DNA of 64,000 nt, taken from NCBI RefSeq assembly GCF_002021565.1, contig NZ_MSZX01000017.1:36120-100119 (forward strand), in the 5' to 3' direction. The stretch's first letter is position 1. Every line of letters starts with the position of its first letter. Below are positions 55,604 through 63,653 of this stretch, one piece after another. The stretch is from Paenibacillus selenitireducens (GTDB taxonomy: Bacteria; Bacillota; Bacilli; Paenibacillales; Paenibacillaceae). The translations under genes and the position numbers were made by a program. The notes below the pieces were generated by a model. The model saw nothing but the letters and a program-made list of their open reading frames with translations, was not told the DNA's origin and made no database searches.

Positions 55604-58534
55604 ATGAAGGAAATAGGCGAAAAAATTACGCGATATTTCAGGAGTGCAGTCGCGGCGCAAACGCATACGGGAATTAATTTTAAGACGGATCCATTTTATA
55701 TCCTTGATTCAGCCGAATTAATCAACGGACAGATTGATGCAGAGATTAGTGCAAAGGTTTTTTCAGAAGCAATCAAGAAGAACTCGGATGAGGAGAACAA
55801 GTTACCGAAGAACGTTCTAAATGTCATTATTAGCGCAAAAACGGTAAAAACCATCTTCGATGCATACGAGAAAACCCAAGACGAAGTGGATGAATTGACG
55901 GGAGTGTACTTTATTCCAGCGATTCTTCATCGAGGTGGAAAGCTTACATACGATAAGGATGATAAGAAAATACCTTGGTTCCCTAGAGAATATCTTCAGC
56001 CTATGGTAGAACCCAAATTGTCTGTTGGTTACCTGGATGACGTTGACCAATTCATTAGCAATCATGTGGATCGTATGGAACAACTCAAGACGTGGTCCGA
56101 TTATGTTGAATTTTTCAAAGCGTTGTATGAGTCTATAACTGGAGCTTCATTCGAGGGGATTGAGATACCAAATCGAGAGGGTGAGGATTCCCCGCTTGAG
56201 TTGGAGAATAACGTTTATCTATTCATCGATAACACCGTTAATTCCACATTTCATATCATGAATTTGTACAATCATTTGCTGAAGGAAAATAAACCTAAAG
56301 CACTATATGAACAGTTTATTTCAAACGAGCCCTCGAATCTACGTTCATTAATAGAAAATAGTACGTCGAAAATGCAATTGCATGCGGGACAGATGGGTGG
56401 AGAATATTCGTTGTCTCCATCGCAAAGGGAGGCCGTTAACCATTTCAATCAAATGAAAGATGGAGAAATATTGGCTGTAAATGGTCCACCAGGTACAGGA
56501 AAGACGACTCTCTTGCAATCTATTGTCGCAGATTTATTCGTAAAAAGGGCGTTATTAAAAGAAAAAGCACCTCTTATTGTGGCGACTTCGACGAATAATC
56601 AAGCAGTTACGAACATCATTGCTTCATTCGGGAACATTAATAAAGTTGGAATCTCCAATCTAGAGGAACGATGGATTGAAGGGGTACAGAGTTTTGCTAC
56701 GTATTTCCCTTCAGGACAAAAAATAAAAGAAGCTCGGAACAATGGATTTCAATTCACAAATTCCAGAGGAGACAATTTTGTTACGGATGTAGAGACGAAG
56801 GAAAACTTGGAAAATTCGATGGCCAAACTATTGCATTGTTGCAATACGTATTTTGGGACAGATTACGTACAGCTGAGTGATTGCCAAGCAAGGTTACACG
56901 ATGAATTAATGTTTTTCGAAGAGCGGAAACAAGCCTTGCTTACTTTGTGTGAAGAGGCCGATCAATTCGAATGTAGTGGAAAGCAAATCGATATCTATTT
57001 CAGTGTGCTGGAAGTAGAAATTAAGAATCTACATAAGGCGAATCAAGATATTCAGGTGAGATTGAAAGAGTGGCACGATTACTATAAGAAAATTCCTTTT
57101 TTCTTAAGATGGTTCGCTAGACGAGTCCAAACGAAATTCAGATTATTTATGAATGTAGAAGAGTTGGAATTTCTGAAGGATTCGATGAAGTATAAAGAAA
57201 TAGAGGATATCTATAGCCTTCGTTATGCGGATGGGAATCGAAAATTTGCCGAACTCACGAATAAACAAGCCGCGATAAAGAAATGGATCCAGCGGTACGA
57301 GAACGAGTTGGCGCTATTAAGTGATCATGGAATCGTATTGCATGACGATGAAGTAGCCCTCTATGATATTGCAACAGGCAAAATGAATGACTTGTTAGAT
57401 AAAAAGATTCGCTATGTGGATTTCTGGCTAGCCGTCCATTATTTCGAATGCAGATGGGCAAGTGGAGAAGATGCATTAACGGAGAAGCAATGTGGTACTT
57501 CTTTCAAAAATGTTTTAGAGAAGTTCTATAGTAGGCTAGCTATGATTACACCTTGTTTGGTTATGACATTCTTCATGCTTCCCAAACAATTTTTAGCGTA
57601 TGGTGATCAAAGTAGATTTTACCTCTATAACTATATTGATTTGCTTATTGTGGATGAAGCGGGTCAGGTATCTCCAGAAATCGCTGCAGGGGCGTTTTCT
57701 CTTGCGAAAAAAGCAGTGATCGTTGGGGATGTCTATCAGATTGAGCCTGTATGGGGGATAAATCGGGCTATGGATAAAGCGTTAGCACTATCCAGTAAGG
57801 TCATAAAACAGTTGAACGAGTATGAGCAATTGGAACAGTGTGGACTAAATGGATACGGATCCAGCGTAATGAAAGTTGCTGCGAAAAGTTGTAATTATCA
57901 AAAATATGAAGAGAGGGGATTGTTCCTATCGGAGCATCGCCGATGTTATGACGAAATTATTGACTATTGTAACAAGTTGGTCTACAAAGGGAATCTGGAG
58001 CCGAAGCGGGGCAAAGGTGTGGAACATAAGGGGCGCGCTATGAAAGAATGGCCTCAAATGGGATATCGGCAGATTGATTCTGAGAACTCCAGCAAGCAAG
58101 GGACAAGTAGATTCAATCGTCAGGAGGCTTCTCAGATCGCAGAATGGTTAAGCGAACATTATGAACATATTCAAGCGGCATATCCAAGCGAAGCTGAGAA
58201 AAATCTCATTGGAATCATTACTCCTTTCAAGGCGCAGGTTCGTTGCATCCAAGCGGAAATTCGAAAGCGAGCCCCAAACTTGCAATCAAAAATTAGCGTT
58301 GGAACGGTTCATACCTTTCAAGGTGCTGAACGCAATATCATTATATTATCAACTGTGTATGGGGAAAAGGATGGTTGTTTCTTTATCGATATGAACAAGA
58401 GTCTCATGAACGTTGCCGTGTCCAGAGCGAAAGATCACTTCTTTGTATTCGGAGAGCTTCAATGTTTGAAAGATACGCCGAGTAGTGCTAGTGGATTGTT
58501 GAAGGCGAGTGTAGTGGGGAAAGCGATAAATTAA
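55604..58534 (+). CDS. Large SF1 (UPF1/Dna2-like) helicase of the island
   Basis: A 976-residue AAA_11/AAA_12 helicase: Walker A NGPPGTGKTTLL near residue 293, a long unrecognised insertion with coiled-coil character (about 430-640), Walker B LLIVDEAGQVSPE near 683, then VGTVHTFQGAERNIIIL and VAVSRAKDHFFVFG in the second RecA domain. The N-terminal 260 residues are not recognised, and no nuclease domain is seen. AGGAG precedes ATG 55604. Similar helicases sit in phage-defence islands; its effector is unclear. Confidence 0.8.
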   Translation: MKEIGEKITRYFRSAVAAQTHTGINFKTDPFYILDSAELINGQIDAEISAKVFSEAIKKNSDEENKLPKNVLNVIISAKTVKTIFDAYEKTQDEVDELTGVYFIPAILHRGGKLTYDKDDKKIPWFPREYLQPMVEPKLSVGYLDDVDQFISNHVDRMEQLKTWSDYVEFFKALYESITGASFEGIEIPNREGEDSPLELENNVYLFIDNTVNSTFHIMNLYNHLLKENKPKALYEQFISNEPSNLRSLIENSTSKMQLHAGQMGGEYSLSPSQREAVNHFNQMKDGEILAVNGPPGTGKTTLLQSIVADLFVKRALLKEKAPLIVATSTNNQAVTNIIASFGNINKVGISNLEERWIEGVQSFATYFPSGQKIKEARNNGFQFTNSRGDNFVTDVETKENLENSMAKLLHCCNTYFGTDYVQLSDCQARLHDELMFFEERKQALLTLCEEADQFECSGKQIDIYFSVLEVEIKNLHKANQDIQVRLKEWHDYYKKIPFFLRWFARRVQTKFRLFMNVEELEFLKDSMKYKEIEDIYSLRYADGNRKFAELTNKQAAIKKWIQRYENELALLSDHGIVLHDDEVALYDIATGKMNDLLDKKIRYVDFWLAVHYFECRWASGEDALTEKQCGTSFKNVLEKFYSRLAMITPCLVMTFFMLPKQFLAYGDQSRFYLYNYIDLLIVDEAGQVSPEIAAGAFSLAKKAVIVGDVYQIEPVWGINRAMDKALALSSKVIKQLNEYEQLEQCGLNGYGSSVMKVAAKSCNYQKYEERGLFLSEHRRCYDEIIDYCNKLVYKGNLEPKRGKGVEHKGRAMKEWPQMGYRQIDSENSSKQGTSRFNRQEASQIAEWLSEHYEHIQAAYPSEAEKNLIGIITPFKAQVRCIQAEIRKRAPNLQSKISVGTVHTFQGAERNIIILSTVYGEKDGCFFIDMNKSLMNVAVSRAKDHFFVFGELQCLKDTPSSASGLLKASVVGKAIN

Positions 58535-58549
58535 CATAGACATAGCATT

Positions 58550-58588
58550 AAGTCGCTTCGGATAGTATCCGTTTGCGGCTTTTTTTGC
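58550..58588 (+). terminator. Terminator after the SF1 helicase
   Basis: AAGTCGC-TTC-GGAT / ATCC-GTTT-GCGGCTT hairpin followed by seven Ts. Confidence 0.8.
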
Positions 58589-58744
58589 TTTATGATCCAT
58601 CTATCTCCATATTTGATAGTTCTTTAGCAGGGGATGGGAATAGGTCTGTAGAATTATGTATATTAATGTGGAAAATTGTTGAGAGCGAGTGAATCTTTGT
58701 AAGTTATAGTAACGATAATATTTTTTAAGTGAGGAGAGGTTGAT

Positions 58745-58852
58745 TTGATTGAGAAGATTATCATAAAGGAAGTGGCTTCGTATAATTCTCTCATGGTCTG
58801 CTCGAGGCTTTTCGATGAAGTCGATTCCAAGCAGACATCCCTGCGAGGCTAA
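58745..58852 (+). pseudogene. AAA-ATPase N-terminus cut off by an attC-like element
   Basis: The TTG at 58745 follows an excellent ribosome site (GAGGAGAGG). The first 15 residues, MIEKIIIKEVASYNS, are the opening of large AAA_13/RloC-like ATPases, just before their Walker A. The frame then runs into the repeat element and stops at 58852. The rest of the gene is gone, so this is a gene stump whose promoter and ribosome site remain. Confidence 0.6.
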
Positions 58853-58917
58853 GTCCGTCGGACCCGGCGCGGATCGCCCTTAAGTCTCTCGGGTTCATAG
58901 ATACAAGAACGTTAGGC
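58793..58917. repeat. attC-like element 1 (left end lost)
   Basis: Shares most of its length with element 2 (GGTCTGC...AGGCTTTTCGA...GCAGAC, CTGCGAGGC, GTCCGTCGGACCC, AGATAC) and ends in AACGTTAGGC, a perfect GTTRRRY box. The left arm (GTATCT and the RYYYAAC box) is missing and replaced by the ATPase stump. Confidence 0.65.
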
Positions 58918-58949
58918 GAAATCCATGAAAACCAATGAAGGAGAAAAAG

Positions 58950-59729
58950 ATGGAAACAATAATGAGTGATTTGTTATCAAAAGTTGGAATTCCTAGCTTA
59001 GTAGTATCCATATTTTTGTTTGTTATAAGAATAAAACCAATCACATTATTTACATCGTCAACAATCGAACAAAAAATATTATCGAAAGAAAAAGCTTTTT
59101 CAATCAAAGTTTTTAAATTATTACTCGAAGGGTTAGTTACTGTAATTTTAATGTTCTTAATTACTGAGAGTTTATTTAAATATAAGAATTTATATTATGG
59201 TTGGATTGCCTTAGCTATTACGATACTATTAATTGTTCTATTAATGTTTGTAATGACATTATTAGAATTAAAAGAAAAGACATTTATTGATTTGTTTGGC
59301 CATCTGTCGAATAAATCAAAAATAATAATTTTTATTGGTTGTGTTATAACTTCACTTGGATATTATTTATTACCCATTTATTTTATTGGAACACAAATAT
59401 ATTCTGAAGTTTATAGAGAAAATATATCAATAACTGAATTGTTTGGAGTATTGATAGCTGTTTTGATCATGTATGGAATGATTACTTATACAACATTGAT
59501 CCCTATATCAAGAATTATATACAGATTTTTGAATTTCGATAAAATAAATTCTAATCTTCAAAACAATAAACCAGTTTATTTTGAAGATGGTGGAGTTAAA
59601 TGGTATTTATTTCACCCAATCAATGAATCTATGTTTTATTTAGGTAACGAACCGTATTTGAATTCAAGTAACAAATTTAGATTTATAAGTAAAGAAGATT
59701 TAATGAAACAAATTCTTCAAGTAGATTAA
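58950..59729 (+). CDS. Cassette A: multi-span membrane protein, unknown
   Basis: A 259-residue protein with about five hydrophobic segments, ending in a hydrophilic C-terminal domain (VKWYLFHPINESMFYLGNE). No family is recognised. Start chosen at ATG 58950 because AAGGAG lies at 58937-58943. It is very AT-rich and begins 33 bases after element 1, as in gene cassettes where one attC closes the previous cassette. Confidence 0.6.
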   Translation: METIMSDLLSKVGIPSLVVSIFLFVIRIKPITLFTSSTIEQKILSKEKAFSIKVFKLLLEGLVTVILMFLITESLFKYKNLYYGWIALAITILLIVLLMFVMTLLELKEKTFIDLFGHLSNKSKIIIFIGCVITSLGYYLLPIYFIGTQIYSEVYRENISITELFGVLIAVLIMYGMITYTTLIPISRIIYRFLNFDKINSNLQNNKPVYFEDGGVKWYLFHPINESMFYLGNEPYLNSSNKFRFISKEDLMKQILQVD

Positions 59730-59764
59730 TTTATTTCTGGTATTTCTAAGGAGTCATGGACATC

Positions 59765-59927
59765 GCTTAACACCGTATCTACGCTTCGGAACTTACGTCC
59801 ATTGGTCTGCCAGAGGCTTTTCGAAGAAGTGATTCTAGCAGACACCCCCTGCGAGGCAAAGTCCGTCGGACCCAGCCGCATTCGCTCCCTAAAGCCTCAC
59901 GGATTCGTAGATACAAAAACGTTATGT
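59765..59927. repeat. attC-like element 2 (complete)
   Basis: 163 bases. Left box GCTTAAC (RYYYAAC) with ACCGTATCTACG, right arm CGTAGATAC with AACGTTATGT; 9-bp outer arms GTATCTACG/CGTAGATAC are perfect complements. Inside are GTCTGC/GCAGAC and GTCC-GTC-GGAC hairpins. The right box GTTATGT departs from GTTRRRY at one base. Confidence 0.7.
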
Positions 59928-59961
59928 GAAAGGGACATAATAATTATACGAAGGTGATTTC

Positions 59962-60828
59962 ATGGAAGCGGATAATTTTAGACCTCAACACTTATTGGAA
60001 CTGACATCAATTTGCAAAACAATATTGGAAGCTACAAAAGGTACTAATTCAACTAATGAAAGAATTGTTATCGCTGATATACTATTTAATAAGATCACTC
60101 TACATTCAATTAGTTTTATTAGGCTTTGGCCTCTCTATGAATCGTAAGACAAGCAGGATAATATTGATGCTGGTACACTGGCAAGCATTGCAAGAAATAT
60201 TATTGAATTGCATGATATCTTCCAATATATTTGTGAACCTTTTACCTCCAAGAATGAACAAACTTTTAGAATAAAATTAATGGAATATCATAGTGTTAAT
60301 GATTATATCACTATATTAAGGAAGTTAGGATTCTCTGACTCGGATCATATAATAAATTCGTATGAATGTATTGCTAAATATAGTATTCTCAATCGTTTTA
60401 TTAATACTGAAGAATTTAAGACACTGGATTATAAAAAGCAGAATAAGATAAGAGAAGGCTCGAGGGCTTACTATTTTAAGGACAGAGCTAAGAACATTAT
60501 TAAACCTATAGATGAAACCATTGAATCTGGAATATATAATATGTTGTCGAATAGTGGACATTCCTTTCCATTAGGTCTTCGAAACTTTACAAATAGTATC
60601 TCGAGTCCTGCGTATTTAAGTTGGAATAATCTTTTGTTCATTTCATTAGAAGTTACCATTATTTATTTAGCCTCTGTTACAAACCGTTTTATCAGACTTA
60701 GGAATCGGCATCTTTCACATCTATCACAAAACCAAAAAAAATTTATTAAAGAGATGTCAAGCGATGGTGTTTTAATTAATTGGTTAAATAATTGTATTGA
60801 AGAAGATAAGAAAGGATTTGTATTGTAA
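59962..60828 (+). pseudogene. Cassette B: unknown soluble protein interrupted by an in-frame TAA
   Basis: One frame of about 288 codons, broken only by TAA at 60145-60147. Upstream MEADNFRPQHLLELTSICKT to LWPLYES, downstream DKQDNIDAGTLASIARNIIE to EEDKKGFVL, with no frame change. The halves read as one protein of unknown family with helical character. Loss of function or a recent nonsense mutation is most likely; reinitiation at ATG 60208 would give the last 206 residues. Confidence 0.6.
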
Positions 60829-60850
60829 TTCAACGAAGGCGTCCCCATCA

Positions 60851-61016
60851 CATAACACCGCATTCCCGCATCGATTGCTATCGCGCTCTCGGTCGCCGAG
60901 GAGCATGAAGCAGAGAAGGGATTTCAGGGGGCAACCCTGCACTGCCTAATTGCGTCACGACCGCTCTCTTTTGTTCGCTCAAGGCAGTAATGGTTCGTGA
61001 ATGCAACAACGTTAGT
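60851..61016. repeat. attC-like element 3 (complete)
   Basis: 166 bases from ATAACACCGCATTC to GAATGCAACAACGTTAGT. Perfect 6-bp outer arms GCATTC/GAATGC and TAAC/GTTA boxes in the spacing seen in integron attC sites. The inner part differs from elements 1, 2 and 4 but has its own palindromic segments (CACTGCC near 60939, GGCAGT near 60983). Confidence 0.7.
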
Positions 61017-61058
61017 CCAAAAAACCGAAACTGAATGGAAAAACAAAGGAGATAATTC

Positions 61059-61655
61059 ATGGGAGAATTTTTTAAAAACATCAAAGGTCAAGTTTTTGAG
61101 TTTTTCGTAATCCTACTTATTCCATTAATTCTTTATAAATCATTTTATCCGTACAAATTCGGAGAACTGCATAAAATGATTTTTGATAAGTATAAAAGTA
61201 TTGAAATTATATTGGAGTTTATTGTATATAGTTTGTTGTTCTATTCAATTGTTGTCTCAGGGATTTTTTTATTTATTACAGTAATAAAAAAACCAATTGA
61301 AATGATTTATTCTAGCAGATACAAATGGAATAGAGAAGGTGCTCTATATTTCATATCTTCATATCATAGGTTTTTCCGAGGTTCACTAGATAGAGTGAGT
61401 TTTATTTATAGATGGACAATAATAACTTTGGGATATTTATACGTAATTAACCAGAAAATTAGCCATAATATATGGTTATTATCCAAGAGCTACTATGAAT
61501 CATTAGGTGGATTTCTAAAATTTATACTGCTTTTTCCTGGTTCATTTTTAGGGCTAATATTGTTGATGAGTATTTATGGAATCTTTTCGATGGTAGCAAA
61601 TAGATATTTACTTCCCCAGAGTAACCAAAATTTGAAAGAATCTCAGGAAGCATGA
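61059..61655 (+). CDS. Cassette C: membrane protein, unknown
   Basis: A 198-residue protein with about four hydrophobic segments (FFVILLIPLILYKSF; FIVYSLLFYSIVVSGIFLFI; LGYLYVI; FILLFPGSFLGLILLMSIYG) and a charged middle. No family is recognised. AAAGGAGA precedes ATG 61059. Cassette-like placement between elements 3 and 4. Confidence 0.6.
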   Translation: MGEFFKNIKGQVFEFFVILLIPLILYKSFYPYKFGELHKMIFDKYKSIEIILEFIVYSLLFYSIVVSGIFLFITVIKKPIEMIYSSRYKWNREGALYFISSYHRFFRGSLDRVSFIYRWTIITLGYLYVINQKISHNIWLLSKSYYESLGGFLKFILLFPGSFLGLILLMSIYGIFSMVANRYLLPQSNQNLKESQEA

Positions 61656-61660
61656 TACTT

Positions 61661-61760
61661 CATTCAACACAGCATTCACGCTATGTCGCTGACGCTCCTT
61701 GATCTGCAAGAAGCGATTTAGAGAAGTGATTCAGCAGACAATCCTGCGAACCTAACCGCG
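61661..61760. repeat. attC-like element 4 (right end lost)
   Basis: Begins CAACACAGCATTCACGC like element 3 and continues with GATCTGC...AAGTGATTCAGCAGAC, CTGCGAACCTAACCG like element 2. The right arm and GTTRRRY box are absent, so the array is cut at its 3' end. Confidence 0.6.
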
Positions 61761-61956
61761 TTGATGATTTATGAAGGGATTACCAAATGATTTGACATAT
61801 CCAACATACAACCATAATTATATAACAAAGCTTTACAAAATTATCTTTAAGAGATTAAGAAGAATAACATATATAGGATTTAGGTTTAGCAAATTCGAAG
61901 ATGGCTTGAATCCCCGTGTCTTTCAAGCAACCTGATGAAGATTGGTGAATTAAAAT

Positions 61957-62010
61957 AAAGAGCGAATAAATAAGGAGGGAGACCTCATTTGTATATTCGC
62001 TCTTTTTGTT
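61957..62010. terminator. Long hairpin with T-run
   Basis: AAAGAGCGAATA / TATTCGCTCTTT (12 bp perfect) with TTTTTGTT after it on the plus strand. The leftward frame 61855-62115 crosses this hairpin and is therefore doubtful. Confidence 0.7.
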
Positions 62011-62396
62011 ATATTCGATTTCAATCCATTTAATAAGAATGGATGGCTTAATATCTAGTATTCGTCTAGGGAGGTTCTCGTCTATCCAGTCGTCCGCCCA
62101 AATTCTCAAAAACACAAAAGCTTACCACTTTACAAATTCACGCCTTATATGTCGCTTATTTTAGGAAGTAAAGTTCATGTATTATAATTCGCCAACTATA
62201 CAGTAGTTATATAAATTCCAAACTCTTGCTAACATAGTTAAAACAAGATAAATAACTTACTAAACCAAGCATCACGAGAATAGCCCATTTTGCTGGAATT
62301 TAATGCTCTATTTTGAGCAGAACGAAAAGGTCGTGAATTCCTTATATCGTGTTCATTGTGCTTTAAATTTGAATATCAATTTGCTTCAGTAAGTGC
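62011..62396. other. AT-rich gap without a recognised gene
   Basis: I see only chance frames here; no repeat or RNA fold is clear. Confidence 0.3.
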
Positions 62397-62446
62397 TTGG
62401 AATACGAACATTTGTTTGCTATAATTAACACAAACAAATGTTCGTA
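62397..62446 (+). promoter_or_regulatory. SOS promoter with two LexA (DinR) boxes, orphaned
   Basis: -35 TTGGAA (62397-62402), 17-base spacer, -10 TATAAT (62420-62425). CGAACATTTGTTTG (62405-62418) lies in the spacer and CAAACAAATGTTCG (62431-62444) just after the -10; both fit the Bacillus LexA box CGAAC-N4-GTTYG, read on opposite strands. A 16-bp perfect inverted repeat includes both. Only transposase debris follows. Confidence 0.75.
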
Positions 62447-62447
62447 A

Positions 62448-62600
62448 ATGAAAGTTGTGGCCCAACAAGAAATGATGACCTTAATGAAGTTTCAAGAAAT
62501 GTTCGGATCCAACCATGCCCTTCGTGATCATTTGTTTTAGATTCGCTGGTCAAGCGGCTTTGGCTACCCGAAATGTCAACATTCTTGCAAGCTGAGACAA
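62448..62600 (+). pseudogene. IS1595-family transposase N-terminal fragment
   Basis: From ATG 62448, KFQEMFGSNHALRDHLF, an in-frame TAG, then IRWSSGFGYPKCQHS: the zinc-ribbon N-terminus typical of IS1595-type transposases (RWP-GF-CP-C). It is broken by the stop and runs into the 3' end of the XRE gene. Confidence 0.6.
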
Positions 62601-62601
62601 T

Positions 62602-62970
62602 TTAATATTCCAAAGAACGTTTTTCGTGATGATTGGAGCCTCGCACCTTGGCCTGCAACTCCGACAGCTTTTTTAACTGTTCCAGTGCGTAATCTTGAAA
62701 TTCTGGTTGCAAATCCTTAAATATCGCAATGGCTTCATCAAGCTTCTTGTTCTGACGGCTTTCTTCTATAAACATATCCCCTTCACCTGTTTGCAACCAT
62801 TGATCATGTACGGAGTACAGTTCGCAAATGTGCTTGAGTAATAGTTCTTTCGGTTGAACTCGATTATATTCCAGATTACTGATGACATCTCTACTAACGC
62901 CTAGCTTCTCGCCGAACTCTCTTTGGGACAAGCCTAAATGTTCTCTTAAGGTTTTAATCTGATCGTACAA
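62602..62970 (-). CDS. XRE-family phage-type repressor
   Basis: A 122-residue protein with a Cro/CI helix-turn-helix (LREHLGLSQREFGEKLGVSRDVISNLEYNRVQP) and a helical C-terminus. TTG 62970 follows AAGGAGG by nine bases and is preferred to the ATG at 63000. It faces a divergent small gene across a shared operator. Confidence 0.85.
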   Translation of the reverse strand: MYDQIKTLREHLGLSQREFGEKLGVSRDVISNLEYNRVQPKELLLKHICELYSVHDQWLQTGEGDMFIEESRQNKKLDEAIAIFKDLQPEFQDYALEQLKKLSELQAKVRGSNHHEKRSLEY

Positions 62971-63026
62971 CTCGAGAAACCTCCTTATATTTAGATGCAC
63001 TTACCTTATAACACAAAAGACACAAA

Positions 63027-63085
63027 GTCAACACAAAAAGTCTCTCGATATAAGTGTTGACAACTCAATGGAAAGGTGATAAATT
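63027..63085. promoter_or_regulatory. Divergent operator/promoter of the XRE module
   Basis: GTCAACAC (63027-63034) and GTGTTGAC (63054-63061) form a perfect 8-bp inverted repeat. TTGACA (63057-63062), 17 bases, TAAATT (63080-63085) is a rightward promoter overlapping one half-site; a leftward TTGACT overlaps the other. Confidence 0.65.
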
Positions 63086-63122
63086 GTGTTAATAACGCGA
63101 ATAACGAAAGAAGGTTGAGGAA

Positions 63123-63338
63123 ATGACACAACCCGAGAAGCAGGTGAATAAAATCGCTGAATTTAGCGATGTGTTTCTGACGTTGGACGAGGTTACCCAG
63201 GAGTATGCTTTAGCACTGTTACAGACATTACGATTTGCACAATCCAAGTGCCGCTACGCCACAGGAGAGGAAGTAAACAGACCGTACTGCTTAAATGATG
63301 TGGTCGCTCATATTACCGGGCGCCATAAGCGCCTTTAA
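63123..63338 (+). CDS. Small protein of the XRE module
   Basis: A 71-residue hydrophilic protein (MTQPEKQVNKIAEFSDVFLTLDEV), family not recognised. It is directly controlled by the promoter at 63057-63085 and probably repressed by the XRE protein. GGTTGAGG precedes the ATG. Confidence 0.55.
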   Translation: MTQPEKQVNKIAEFSDVFLTLDEVTQEYALALLQTLRFAQSKCRYATGEEVNRPYCLNDVVAHITGRHKRL

Positions 63339-63373
63339 TTTAATTATATTGAAAAATTTCTTTCAGAGTATTT

Positions 63374-63550
63374 CAGGATTCCACGCAGGACTTAATTGGA
63401 CAAGCAGGTATCATATCAGGTGTAGAAATCGTACCAACAACCATTCAAATGGCAGCCATCGTCGTATCTACCGTACCGATTCTGATTGTCTATCCGTTCT
63501 TGCAAAAACATTTCGCCCAAGGCGTTATGCTTGGTTCTGTTAAAGGCTAA
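63374..63550 (+). pseudogene. 3' stump of an LplC/YtcP-type sugar permease
   Basis: The frame QDSTQDLIGQAGIISGVEIV...MLGSVKG-stop is the C-terminal end of MalG-type permeases of LplABC transporters. The 5' part is missing, replaced by island DNA from about 63340. The lipoprotein gene of the same transporter type follows, so an insertion or deletion destroyed this permease. Confidence 0.75.
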
Positions 63551-63653
63551 GCAGACGTGTTCAATCCAGATTCAGGATATGGAACGGTGTTCGCCATGAT
63601 ATCGTTCTTGTCTATATTTCAAAAAATCTACATAGACAAAGGGGAAGTTGAAC

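Noticed and set aside
61855..62115. Leftward 86-codon frame after the cassette array
   Set aside because: Passes through a 12-bp terminator-like hairpin, with no family match.
63295..63543. Rightward 82-codon frame near the right end
   Set aside because: Out of frame with the permease stump, which explains the coding signal there.
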